A stretch of 64,000 nt of DNA from Pholis gunnellus. Its lineage: Eukaryota > Chordata > Actinopteri > Perciformes > Pholidae. The translations under genes were made by a program, and so were the position numbers. The notes beneath the pieces were generated by a model, which saw only the letters and a list, made by a program, of their open reading frames with translations, made no database searches and was not told where the DNA came from. Positions within the stretch are counted from its first letter, which is position 1. Every line of letters begins with the position of its first letter. The stretch covers positions 8,689,333 through 8,753,332 of the forward strand of contig OU342819.1 in NCBI GenBank assembly GCA_910591455.2. Direction: 5' to 3'. Positions 12,390-23,130 of the stretch are shown one piece after another.

Positions 12390-12760
12390 GTTCTTTCCTC
12401 ATTCTCTTCCTCTCCGTGTCTGTTCTCCATCTCCCCCTTACCCTGCCATCCTCGTCTTCCTCATCCGTTCCTCTGCGTCACTCTCTCCATACTGATGTAT
12501 GATGCAATGAAAGAAAACGTGACAGTCAACTTTTTTCCTTTGCTCTATTCCCCTCAGACCTGTCTCTCCCATCCTTTTTGTTTCTTCACTCTTCTTAATA
12601 CTCTTTAATTCTCTTCCTTTACTTCCTCTTTTTCTTCCTCCCCTCCTTCTCTTTCAGCTCTCTCTGTTGTCTGTCTCCCGCCCTCCTCCTTCCTTGCCCT
12701 TCTCCCATCATCCCTCTTCTTCTTGCTCCTCCTTTCCCTCTCTAGAGTCCTTTCCGTCGG
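12390..12760 (+). repeat. pyrimidine-rich block
   Basis: C/T-rich with CTTCCTC and CTCTC words. It produces the long frames on the plus strand here. Confidence 0.8.
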
Positions 12761-12825
12761 TTTCATTAACAAGATTTATCTTCTCTAGTAATAACAGTAT
12801 ACACACACATATGCACAGGCGCGTG

Positions 12826-12849
12826 CACACACACACACACACACACACA
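12826..12849. repeat. (AC)12 microsatellite
   Basis: Perfect AC run. Confidence 0.96.
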
Positions 12850-14089
12850 TACACCACTGTACACACCATACACACTTCCTGGAGCTGCAGTACCATTTCC
12901 CCACCAGTCAGGGTCACTGTGGGACTGTGACGAAAAGAGCAAGGGAGGGGGAGAAAGAATGGCTGGATTGGTGTGTGTGCGTGTTAAGGAGTTATTAAAT
13001 GCATGTATATTAGTATGGGTGTGTATATATGCATGAGTGCGTGTGTTTCCATGACACTGCCAGATTGCAAAAAAAACTTGATGCGATTGCGCCGCAATCA
13101 TTTGAAAAGAACATCATCCACACTGAACAAATGGCCCTCCGCTGGTAACCTCTCCTTTTTTATTTTTCAATTGATGTAAGTCTGAATCCATATCACACAG
13201 TCATAATGCCTTCCTGAAGGCCACAGCTCTGTCTGTCTGTGTGTTTGTGTGTAGATAAAAACCATCAAGGTCCCCGACATTCTCGCTGTGTGCGAGCACT
13301 TTAGATTCAGAAACAACAGGCTTTATGATGGCAAATATTTGCACAGCTAGATGAGCTGGGTGAGGAGTTAATGGAGGCGCTTTTGAAAAGTTCAACATTT
13401 ATTTGTCCCTCGGTCTGTTAGCCCACAAGACTACGATCTCTGATATCATAATCCCTCTAAAGTAATGGGGCCCCGCCGCTGACAGAGCCTGATTGATGCC
13501 GCTTTCCCCTCCACGCGGAGGAGCTAGCTAGCTGGTTGACATTGACGGAGTGACTGACAGAGAGGTTGACAGAGTGACAAAAGCAGAGTGACTGGCGTTC
13601 ATCATCACAACGTTTCTGACTGACACAAAGACTTGGTGAGGATCAGGGGATGCTTTTTTTTAAAATATACAATTTCCCTCCTAAATTACAAGAAAAATAA
13701 ACATTGTGTTACTTTACACAGTTTGTACTGTAAAAGTCTTTTGACAAGGTTTCGAATAGAAACTGTAGTGTACACTGTGGATAAAAGGAAAAAGAAACTC
13801 GACTTTGTCTTCATAATCCACACTCTTCCCCTCTTCAACTTTAATAACTTAAACAGTTACTTTTGAATTTAATTGATTCAGTATCGGATGATACCAAGCC
13901 TCTTAACAGTGAGCATAACGTCAGTATTGTACACTTTTAGGCATGTTTTTACACACATGCAGTTAGGGTGGATTTGTAATTAAATTAACCAGAATGTGTT
14001 CAGTCAATGTGGAAATTGGAAACACACATTTTCTCTTCTACTCCGCTTTCCCCTTTCTTATTACTGTGAGTACCTCACTCCTAAATTAA
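12850..14089. other. non-coding DNA
   Basis: No gene. About 13430-13570 contains GGGGCCCC, TGATTGATGCC and GAGCTAGCTAGC in otherwise plain sequence, which could be a conserved non-coding patch. This cannot be tested without alignment. Confidence 0.5.
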
Positions 14090-14396
14090 GGGCTGGATGA
14101 GCTCAATACATTGATATCGATAGTGTGACAATATTGCAATGTTTACCATTGCTGTTTTTACAAAATAATTAATGAGATTTTTGATAAATAGATATCATTA
14201 ATGGGAATGTAATTAAGTGAGTAAACGCAAATAATAGAAAAGCTAGAACAGTCTGGTAAGACTCAGAAAATGCCATCACTTCGGTGTCATGCAGGAAAAG
14301 ACAACGCTCATGCCATATTATGATATTACATCATCCGAAAACTAAGACGATATCGAGTCTCATGTCACAATATCGATATAACGACTGCCCTACCTA
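14090..14396 (-). mobile_element. 'ATATCGAT' dispersed element with inverted ends
   Basis: Both ends carry ATATCGAT-type words, with ACATTGATATCGATAGTGTGAC at the left and GATATCGAGTCTCATGTCAC at the right, and the core has AGAACAGTCTGGTAAGACTCAG and AAGACAACGCTCATGCCATA. Read on the minus strand this matches from memory a common percomorph element that starts near GGGCAGT and carries GATATCGTGATATGAGAC. It is short, non-coding and probably non-autonomous. The class is not assigned. Confidence 0.7.
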
Positions 14397-15219
14397 AACG
14401 TAGGAAAATATTTTTCCCCTCTTCAGTCTGTAACCAACTGTTTTTATGCTATTTTCAAACCAGCATGTGCAGACTTCCTCCTGCGTGCACCACACAGTGG
14501 TAGACTGACAGATGGATCGTCCCCACTGAAAACACCATGATCACAACAGAGTTTGGCTCTAGCTATGGAGAACATGTATATAAATAACACGTTGCATTTT
14601 ACTCTGGTTTTACAGTCCAACTCGGTCTGTACTGTTTATCTGAAAGAGATTCATTTGCAGCCATTTCTGTAGACGGTAGTATTCACCAATACACTGGTAA
14701 AGTAGCCTGTGGTTATTAATGTTTTTGCTTCAATCGATGTGAAATAACAATAAGCCTGGAGATTTATTATACTTTCGATAGCTTTTTGTCAAGTATTGTC
14801 TGGTCTGATTAACTGCACATGGAGATGATCATGATGATGACAACAGTTATTGTTCTATATTAATGATTCATACGCTTCGCATTAGTTATATGGACTGGAT
14901 ATTGTTTGAAAATCAAGTATCAGTCCTTGTATGATACTAAGAGTTTTGGTTGCAATGCCAAAACGATACATTTTCAAAGTTTTGGCATATCATTGAGGAA
15001 TAGGCCACCAGAGGCTGTGATTTACACTAATGTTACAGCAGCTAAAGGGCGTTTTTTAGTCACGACGTGGAAACCGTGACACTGTAAATCTCGGCCTGAG
15101 GTTGCTTATTGCTTTTATATAATGGTTACGACCTACTGTATACCTGGCACGGTTTCTTAAAATAAACACACAGCAACAAAAACTACAATCATTCTAATCA
15201 TTCTTATATTGTGCAATGT
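14397..15219. other. non-coding DNA
   Basis: AT-rich, CpG-poor sequence with nothing recognised. It contrasts sharply with the CpG-rich block that follows. Confidence 0.55.
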
Positions 15220-15960
15220 ATGTTCTTCGGCGTCCTTTAGCAGAACGGTTGTCACGCAACACACAGACGCGGTGAAAAGCGTGCCAAAAGATCGGGGCGA
15301 TTACTGACATTTATGTGGATATCCTCATTAATTATGCAATTGTTAAAGTAGCGTACAATCACGTTGGCGCTCTTCTCTGCTGGTACCGGGTTGTTTGACT
15401 CTGGACGTTTCGGTGCCAGAAGCAAAGAGGATAATACTGCAACATCTTCCGTCGCTGTAGTTTGTGTGCCGGTAAGATCGTAGACATGATTCACATTTAT
15501 GTCCCGTCACTGACATGATTTCTCTCGCCTCCGGGCCATCATCAGAAAGTGTTTTTACAGTGGTGCTTTTCAAGCAGTGGACTGTGTGGATTGTAACGTG
15601 CCGGCTGTCGGCTCTCTTTGGTTTCATTCTCTGGCTTCTTTGGGGATTTTTGTGCATTCACGGAATGTAGTTTGAAGTTTCGAAAAAGTGTCTTGATTTA
15701 GAACAAGTCATGTTTAGGTCCGCCCAGGCCAGCAGTAAAAAGTATTGACTTTTGCCCATACCCTGACCGACCGGAACTGCACAGCGCGCACATGCATGCA
15801 GACGCGCACACGCACGCAGTTTGAAGAGTAGACGGAGCGAGCAAGACACACGCACACGGAGCGAGACAGACAGTCACACACATTCATATTTGCACGGGGG
15901 GGGGAAAAAAAAGCAGAAATAACGATAAGCTCTAAAGAGGCGTGTAAATGTTATTCGAGT
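15220..15960. promoter_or_regulatory. CpG-rich block, candidate promoter / CpG island
   Basis: I count about 45 CpG in roughly 740 bp, near the number expected from base composition. Lines sampled just upstream show about 1-2 per 100 bp. Part of the excess (8 CpG) is in a CA/CG-like patch at 15781-15840, but 15241-15480 is dense without being a simple repeat. A good plus-strand donor (CCG then GTAAGA) sits at 15472, so a transcribed first exon ending at 15471 is possible. Direction is undecided: minus-strand frames of 80 and 104 codons also cover 15252-15657. No TATA box or recognised 5' coding sequence is evident. Confidence 0.4.
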
Positions 15961-16227
15961 TTGCTTCGTGTGCGTTCTTATTTTTCAGTGCGTCTACAAG
16001 TGTGTTTGTGTGTTTCTTAAGTGTGTGTTTGTGAGTGTGCAATGATGTGTGTCGTGTACTCATGCCAGGGGTGTATTGTTGTCACCGAAGGCCCTCTAAC
16101 ATCATTTGTACGGTTTCCACACTAACACACACACATACGTACACACAGTGGTAGCAGGTGTCTACCTTGTCAGGAGAGCAAAGCAAGAGGTGTGCCTCTG
16201 TGGCTCTGTCTGCATGTTTGTGTAAGT

Positions 16228-16228
<1 letters not shown>

Positions 16229-16284
<56 letters not shown>

Positions 16285-16288
16285 GTGT
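16229..16288. repeat. (GT)n microsatellite
   Basis: GT array ending in GTATGTATGTGTGTG. Confidence 0.97.
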
Positions 16289-16402
16289 GCTTGCGCACAA
16301 GCACAGGTGTGTGTCGGTTGATAAAGTTTATCAGCTCAGGGCACGTTGCTGTCGGCAACCAGTGTTGTGAAGGGAAAAGGCCATGCAGACAAAGTGTGTT
16401 TA

Positions 16403-16420
16403 TGTGTGTGTGTGTGTGTG
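16403..16420. repeat. short (TG)9
   Basis: Perfect TG run. Confidence 0.93.
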
Positions 16421-16477
16421 CGAGAATTGGGAAGGGGAGACATAAGCACTGCTGATGACCCTCTTGTCATCTCAGAA

Positions 16478-16485
16478 ACACACGC

Positions 16486-16546
<61 letters not shown>
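16478..16546. repeat. (CA)n microsatellite
   Basis: CA array with two CG steps near its left end. Confidence 0.97.
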
Positions 16547-16547
<1 letters not shown>

Positions 16548-16935
16548 CAGAAGATTTCAATCCTTTTTGAAGAGGAAGAGCTATCATTATATTTAAACGT
16601 TGATATTTCAAACACCAATGTCTGCAGCGCCGGAAACATTACTTATTTTGTAAGTGAAAGTATTGACATAGATGTCCATGAAGAGGCTGCTGAGCCGAGC
16701 GACTTGCACACAACAACAACAACAATAACAGGATACACACAATACAAAAGGCCTCGATTCCCGTCTAAGCCACATTTTCAGTGTGTCTGCAAACCAAATC
16801 CAAACATCTCTGTGGCTGATCTTTAATGTTCTGCCCTGTGACAAGACTGTAACAACAGTGAACACAGATCGTCCACTACTGATGGGCAGTTTTACTCCTA
16901 ACATCAGCCCGAAGATTAACCTCCGACAATCAAAA
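16547..16935. other. non-coding DNA
   Basis: Includes a short (AAC)n (ACAACAACAACAATAACA) at about 16710-16729. The frames across it extend out of the CA array and have no other support. Confidence 0.55.
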
Positions 16936-17292
16936 CTTACGCCGCATTTCCACTGATTGGCACAGATTGGCTCGACTCATTAGTTGGCAAAAGTTGTGGA
17001 TAGTACCGAATACTTTTTTTGGTTCCACCTCACTTAAGGTTCACGTACAATCAAATACCCTTTACCCCGGCATACAAGGTCAGGAAGGTTTGGAAAAAGA
17101 CATACTGCCGAAGCCTGAAGAGGATCAAGCGAGAGTGTTTGTGTCACGGCAGTTTCAAACTGTGTCGCTAAGAGATCCGCCTGCATTGAGGGGGTACCAT
17201 CTGCAGTGGAAAATGAAAAACAGAAAAGTACCTGGTACCAAAAGCGAGTTAAGAGAAGCCGAACCGTACCAGGCAGTGGAAATTTCACTGTC
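16936..17292. mobile_element. non-autonomous DNA element with imperfect inverted ends
   Basis: The left end reads GCCGCATTTCCACTGATTGG. The right end read in reverse is GAAATTTCCACTGCCTGG followed by TACGGTTCGGCTTC. Inside are GGTACC words and a GTACCTGGTACCAAAA motif. From memory this is the common fish element with CGTTTCCACTGC ends and a GGTAC(T/C) core. At about 350 bp it has no transposase. The 111-codon frame that starts in it at 17206 is incidental. Its target-site duplication is no longer clear. Confidence 0.65.
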
Positions 17293-19029
17293 CAGACTAC
17301 TTTTCAAACAATGAACCCAAATGTTTTTACTGCCACGCTACAGTTACATATCACAATCTGCCCATGCAAACAACGTTTGACCCCAGCATTTGACTTGTTA
17401 CTTTCGCTACAGAAGCCTGCTGGGCAGGGAAATCCACAGCGACCAAAACCTTTGGACTTGCTTGTAAAATTTGTGGGAGGTATGAGTGAGCAACATTCTT
17501 TTCCCTCCCAACTGCTACTGAAGTGCCTCTGGGCCACTTGACCTTCAAGTGCTCCACTTGCTCAGTGTCTAAAAGAGCATGACTATACACTGGGCAGCTC
17601 CCAGATGAGAGTCACAGTAAACCTCTGAAAAGTACTCTCTGAGAAAAATTTTGTTTTTGTCCATTGGCTTGGGATGCATCGATATATTACATGCATTAAC
17701 AAGTCCAGTTAAATATTCATAACCTTTCTCTGCACAATCAAATCAATACTGTCTGTTGTGAAGGGGAGGTTTCACGTCCCCTTTCAACCTCACTGGTCAT
17801 GATTGAGACTCACAACAGTTGACTGTTTTCAAAACACCAACAATAGGCCGGGAAGAGTTTTGGGAGATTTGGGGGAATATTGGTCTCTTTAATAAAAGCC
17901 CACACCACCTGTTGTGTCTGCTTAACTCATCCCTCTCTTTCACACTGTATGTCAGCCATACATCTTGCAATTTCTTTCATTCCTTTACCCAACCTTCTGC
18001 ATATCCAAGCAGACAGAACAAACACTCTCTGATTCCAGCTTCGTAAATGTGAAGGTCTGCCATTTTTGGGATTTCTATATGATAGTAAATAGAGATTCCC
18101 TGATATTGACCTGAAAAAGTCAATCAGGTATTGACCATGACGCAACCATTTCACGTGAACTTTTGTTGTTGTTGTCAATGTCATTATAAAATGCAGTGTA
18201 TTCAGTATATCACTTGATTTAATTAAAAAAATAATCAGTAAAATGAATCGATAATGAACGCTACTCATCTCATCCTTCCTCTTATTTACTTCCTCCCTCC
18301 TTTCATTCAGCTTTCTGCATGCATCTCCCATCGCACCTCCCTTCTTCAAGTAACATCTGGGGCTCCGGGGAAGCTCGGTTGACACAAGAACCGACAGTCT
18401 CCTGATGAGTGACTGTACATAAGAGCACCGTTAGTTTTGACATACCTATAGGTAGAACACAAAATAATATGCATGGAAGTCCCGAGAGGTCAAATTAAAG
18501 GTAATTAAATGACAAATGACTATTATAAAATAGGCTTGGGTGATATATGTTACATATTATGGTTGTTGAATAACCAATAGAGAAGAAATTTCTCAGTCTT
18601 GCATTAAAAAGGATGCCGTTAGGCAGCCGACTAGGAATTGTCCCATGTCTGAGCATCCTTGAACGCATCATGAAGGACAGCTGCTAAACAGTCTCTGCTT
18701 TCAGCCGCAGTATACCATGCAACGATAATGCAAGTTGATAAAAAAAAAAAAAAAGAAAAAGAAAAATAAGGCTGATTAAATGTCGCTGTGATGGATTACC
18801 CACCTCAGCAGGTTTCAAGTATCTGCAGATCTGCATAACACGTCAGAATGGATGTTTTGTTTTTTTAGTCCGAATCGTTACTATCCTCAGAAAGTTGAGG
18901 TTTGAATGTGGCTCATGGTGTTTATCACGTGACTCCGTCTGTGTGTCTCCACTGTCCAACACACTGGACGCAACTTTAAAATAATTCCCCAAATGAGTGT
19001 GTGCACTAGATGGCACTGTTGCCATATCT

Positions 19030-19033
<4 letters not shown>
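17293..19033. other. non-coding DNA
   Basis: Contains an A-rich run at 18740-18767 and a short stretch near 18535 (GGCTTGGGTGATAT) that resembles an end of the 14.1-kb element. No gene. Confidence 0.55.
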
Positions 19034-19064
<31 letters not shown>

Positions 19065-19075
19065 TACACACACAA
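19034..19075. repeat. (CA)n microsatellite
   Basis: CA array broken by TCATA near 19062. Confidence 0.96.
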
Positions 19076-19218
19076 ACAAGCACAGATTGGCAAACACAAC
19101 GCTACCTAAGGCTCAAGAGATGGAGAGGTATTTTCTGTCTGTCTCTCTGTCTTCCTCCCTCTCTGTCTCTCTCTCTCTTTGACACACATGCATACACTCC
19201 CTTTCTCCGCCGGCTGTC

Positions 19219-19241
19219 CCCCCCCCCACACACACACACAC
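19219..19241. repeat. C8 then (CA)n compound repeat
   Basis: Poly-C run followed directly by CA repeats. Confidence 0.93.
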
Positions 19242-19245
19242 TTAC

Positions 19246-20934
19246 ATTAGCTCTGTCTATCAATCCACTGTAATATATCCTTATTACAAAAACAGACTCC
19301 CCATAATACTAGAAGCCATTGTTACAGCAGCCAAGTGATGGAAAATCATAAAGATGTACAGTAGGCATCCAGTATTGTGTGATTCATGAATTTACAAAAC
19401 GTTGTAGCATGCTGTCGTAAACTGCTGCAGCAGAGACAGACAGGCTGCAAAACCCCGCTTCACGCTCATACACTTGCATGTTACCGCAGTCGCGTACTGT
19501 CAACTGGAATATATTTTCTTTTGAAGAAGTGCTTTGCTGAAGAGCACTTCAGGAGAGTGGATTACCTCTCAGTCACCACTCCCACAGATTATTCTGTCTG
19601 TGTGGATTCAACGCGTCGTCTGCCTGGTCACCAAATCACTTCTTTGAGAGTAGGCCGCCGCTCCGAAAGATCAAATATGAACAGTTTGAGTGAATTTGTA
19701 GTCCTCTTCGCTGTGTCACGGAATACGCTTTATCCAATCTCACTCGAGCGGGAATGAGGGTTTGAACCACAACCCCCAAAAAATCAGGCAACGGCAAGAA
19801 AACACGATCATCTCTACTTGCTTATCAAAACAGACACTCGCACAGAGAGAACAAACACATATACAAGACTGTCCTCACCGGGAAAAAATGAGAGCATTGG
19901 CTGTTCATTCAAACGCTTTTAGTGACCCACGTTTGCGTTTCACTGTCAAGTGGCCTCTTGCAGTCGAGCCGCCAGTGAGAATACGTAAGAGAATGAGAGA
20001 GTGTAAGTAGCGTGACGTTGCTGTAGCGTCTCAAAACCTCACAGAGAGGTTGGTAGGGAAGGTGGTTGTTAGTGCAAAGTGTCCGGCATGTGGTGCCATA
20101 CCAGAAAACAATCGCATGGGTGGTTGTCAGTGACCAGCAGTATAATCAACGCCTCTCTAAAATAGTCTGAGGAGAAACAGAACATCCAAACCTTCGTGAA
20201 GGTAGGACTTATTTCAGGGTTGCTATCAGACTACATTGGCTTTAGCTATAGGTCTATCTGCTAAACAACTGAGTGTATCTGGAGAGGACACCCCAATGAC
20301 AGGGGATTTTAAGTTAATAAAGCGTTTAATCAAGATTTGCCGACAGGTCACTTATTCATCATCAACATTTCGTGTTTGACCCCTGTTCATCATCAGTGAG
20401 CCGGTGAGGAGAGCCAGGCACACACCTCCGAAGCGCAACAGCAAAACAAATTTGCTCTTTTTGTGGAGCTGGCAGTTAAAACACAAAGGTGCTTGCCAAG
20501 AAACTTAATATTGCACGGGGTCAATAAAGGCAAACGGGTGAATCATAAACTAATGAAGACGTTCGGCCAAACTTTCCAAACAGTCCAGACAACAGTTTGC
20601 TCTGCATGAGTGAAGTGGAGGAGGAGGGGAGGACCGTCTGACTGACCGCTCACGGTGCAGGACACAAAATGGCTGCGAAGTTTGGCCACAGACTCCGAGC
20701 TGTGACAGTTGAGCCGTCACATCTGATTTAACAAAGGGTTGCTGGTTGACTCCTCACAGCGACAGCAGCCAACGCTGCTGCTGCTGCTGACGACGATGCT
20801 CCCTCAGGAAGTGTAACTAACTGCCACACATCCTGTACGACCACAATCCTGTTTAAAGGACAGGTATTAAAACCAGCTGGCTAGAAGCAAATGTCTTGAC
20901 AGACTGAGTTTAAGTTGCATCTGCTCAGGACTGA
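19246..20934. other. non-coding DNA
   Basis: A 123-codon plus frame at 19386-19757 is not low-complexity but has no recognisable domain or supporting splice sites. A perfect 8-bp stem (GAAGTGCT / AGCACTTC) lies at 19526-19550. A short CTG/CTGCTG patch is at about 20776-20790. No gene is supported. Confidence 0.5.
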
Positions 20935-21560
20935 GTTATGTACAAGTACACAAAGTAAAATACAGTAGTACACAACGCCAATGGTAGTACAAGTGCTGCA
21001 CTTAAGCAGTAGTTGAAGTAGTTTTACATGTTACTCCACTATTTATTTTATAGCCTCAATTACTAGTTACTTTTGCAGATTAGGATTTCCAGTACTAAAT
21101 ATGATGCATTGTTATATATTACACCACCAAACAATACATACAGGGCTCACCACCATTGTGGTAAACCACCCATATCCTCATACATCTCATCTTCTAACCA
21201 GTTTTAGTAGATGATGGCCTGATATATATACAGTTGCTGTGTAAAATGGCATATTTTTTCTTTTCTCCGAGTAGGTATTAATTATACATATGATTATGAA
21301 TAATAATTACAAACTTGGTCTTTATTTGAGGCAACTACGCCACCCCTCCACTATAAAACGTGTCAGGGAACCCTGACTTTGAATTAGCGCTACCTGAATA
21401 CGGTACAACATTTCATTATTCCTTTTAACAGTAATACATCAGTAATAATGCAACGATAATGTAATAATAACACTGAAACGATATGACACTGGCTGGGACC
21501 TTACTGTTGCCAGTACACTTTTATTTTAGTTACTTTAAACAAAGTGTTGTAATTATTCTC
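20935..21560 (+). repeat. dispersed teleost repeat, family A, copy 2
   Basis: Landmarks shared with the 1836-2216 family: TGTTACTCCACT, CTAGTTACTTTTGCAGATTAGG, ATATGATGCATTGTTATA, then ACATCAGTAATAATGCAA, AATAATAACACTGAAACG and TAGTTACTTTAA. The middle (about 21150-21415) does not match what I recall of the family, so it may be a later insertion or a strongly diverged part. Confidence 0.6.
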
Positions 21561-22645
21561 TACTTTTAAATTGTATTGATTTATTTAAATTGGGAAAATA
21601 TCTTAAATCTTAAAAAAAAACTTTCTTCTTCAGTTTCCAATATGTCAACAATAACAGTCATATAACCTGCTGTTTGGCCATCTGCACTACTGCAAGTCAG
21701 GGATTCTTCAGCTTTTCAAGCTGAGTTCCAAATCAGTAGTCTCTCCTCCTCCTCCTCCTCCTCTTCCGGCGCCAGACTACTTTCCACCTTGTACCGTAGC
21801 CCAGTGCAGACCCCACTAACTATACAGCCAAGGCCTAAAAACAGAGCATTTGTCATGCTCTCCATACTAAATGTTTCAATGTCACCTCCTCCACAGAGAT
21901 CAAAAAGAGATTAAATAACCTTGAATTATCACAGAAATGTGAAATAAAAGGGGTGTTACTGCCCACAGAGAGTTTCTAGATGAGTCGAACTATAGGCTGG
22001 TTGCCAGCATTTAACATTTCACCGCCATGGGAAAAACCTGTCTGAGGTTAGAATAAACACTCGGCTGCTGTAATTCAGATCGTTGAGAAATTAACTCAGG
22101 AGATTGTCTTGCTGTAGCACTGCTGAGCGAAGGCATTTGAGCTCCCATAATGTGCACTAACCTGCTGCAGAGATGTAGCATGCTCCATTTACACATACGC
22201 ATTCAGATAAAGATGAAATACTATCTATCTTCATGTGGTTAAAGGTCTGTCCCTCAGAGAGAAGTGTAGCAGAATGGTGGGGAGCAGATGGTGTCGGGAC
22301 GCAGAGAAGCCGAGGGGAGGAAAAGGGAAAAGGGATGAAGACAGTGTGTGTGTGTTTCAGCGTGTCAACACATAGATATTTCCTCTGCAGCACTCTGTCT
22401 CTCTCTTCATATCTCACCCAAGTGTCAGGGGAGTGGGCGGCAGGGCCTGTCTGCAGAGACCACACACACGTTTAGCCTTCAGAAAGCTACGGCGCTGGTT
22501 GGTATCATGAACGGGGCAGTGACATATACTGCAGCTATGTACAATATAATACTCTGAAGTCCTGTAAATTCATATTTAATGGTAACAGGGTATTGTGTAG
22601 TTCTGTAGTTATAGACAGAAGAGGCAGCTCCGTGTCCATAAATGC
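21561..22645. other. non-coding DNA
   Basis: Holds the trinucleotide run at 21743. Otherwise nothing recognised. Confidence 0.55.
21743..21763. repeat. (CTC)7 microsatellite
   Basis: Perfect trinucleotide run. Confidence 0.93.
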
Positions 22646-23130
22646 TTCTTAGGGATGGCAGTGTCGGTTGGATGGTTCACCTCTTTGGTCTAGACTGAAA
22701 TACTTCACCGACTATACCATGCGGTTGACATTTGTGGTTTTATGTCAAACGTCTGAAGACCAACTGGATGGATCGCCATCAAATCTGTAGCCGACATTCA
22801 TGTCCCTTCAATGATTAATTGTATCGAGTTTGGTGGCCGCTAAGATTTCAATCTAGCAACATTATCAGCTGAAACGTATCATTATTAACATATCCAATAT
22901 TTGGTTTTACGACCAAATACCTGTGAAAACTAATGCCATTCCTATCAGCCTCAGCTGCACTTTGTGTTTACTGCTCATAAGCAGATGGTGGAGGTGATGA
23001 ATATTACCCCCGTTGACATCGGCATGTTATCATTGTCATTGTGAGCATGTTAGCGTGCTGATGTTGGCATTTAACTGAAAGCACCGCTGTGCCAAAGTGC
23101 AGACTCACAGAGCTGCTAGCATGGCTGTAG
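22646..23130 (+). repeat. dispersed teleost repeat, family C
   Basis: Recognisable order of landmarks: GGATGGCAGTGTCGGTTGG, TGGTCTAGACTGAAATA, GGATGGATCGCCATCAAAT, GACATTCATGTCCCTTCA, TTTGGTTTTACGACCAAATA, CCTATCAGCCTCAGCTGCAC, CATTGTCATTGTGAGCATG, AAAGCACCGCTGTGCC, and CACAGAGCTGCTAGCATGG. From memory this is one of the most abundant percomorph repeats. The copy is diverged, with lost internal units. No coding capacity and no class assigned. Confidence 0.8.

Noticed and set aside
19526..19550. Small hairpin GAAGTGCT / AGCACTTC
   Set aside because: The stem is 8 bp with no extended pairing; too short for a microRNA precursor or terminator claim.
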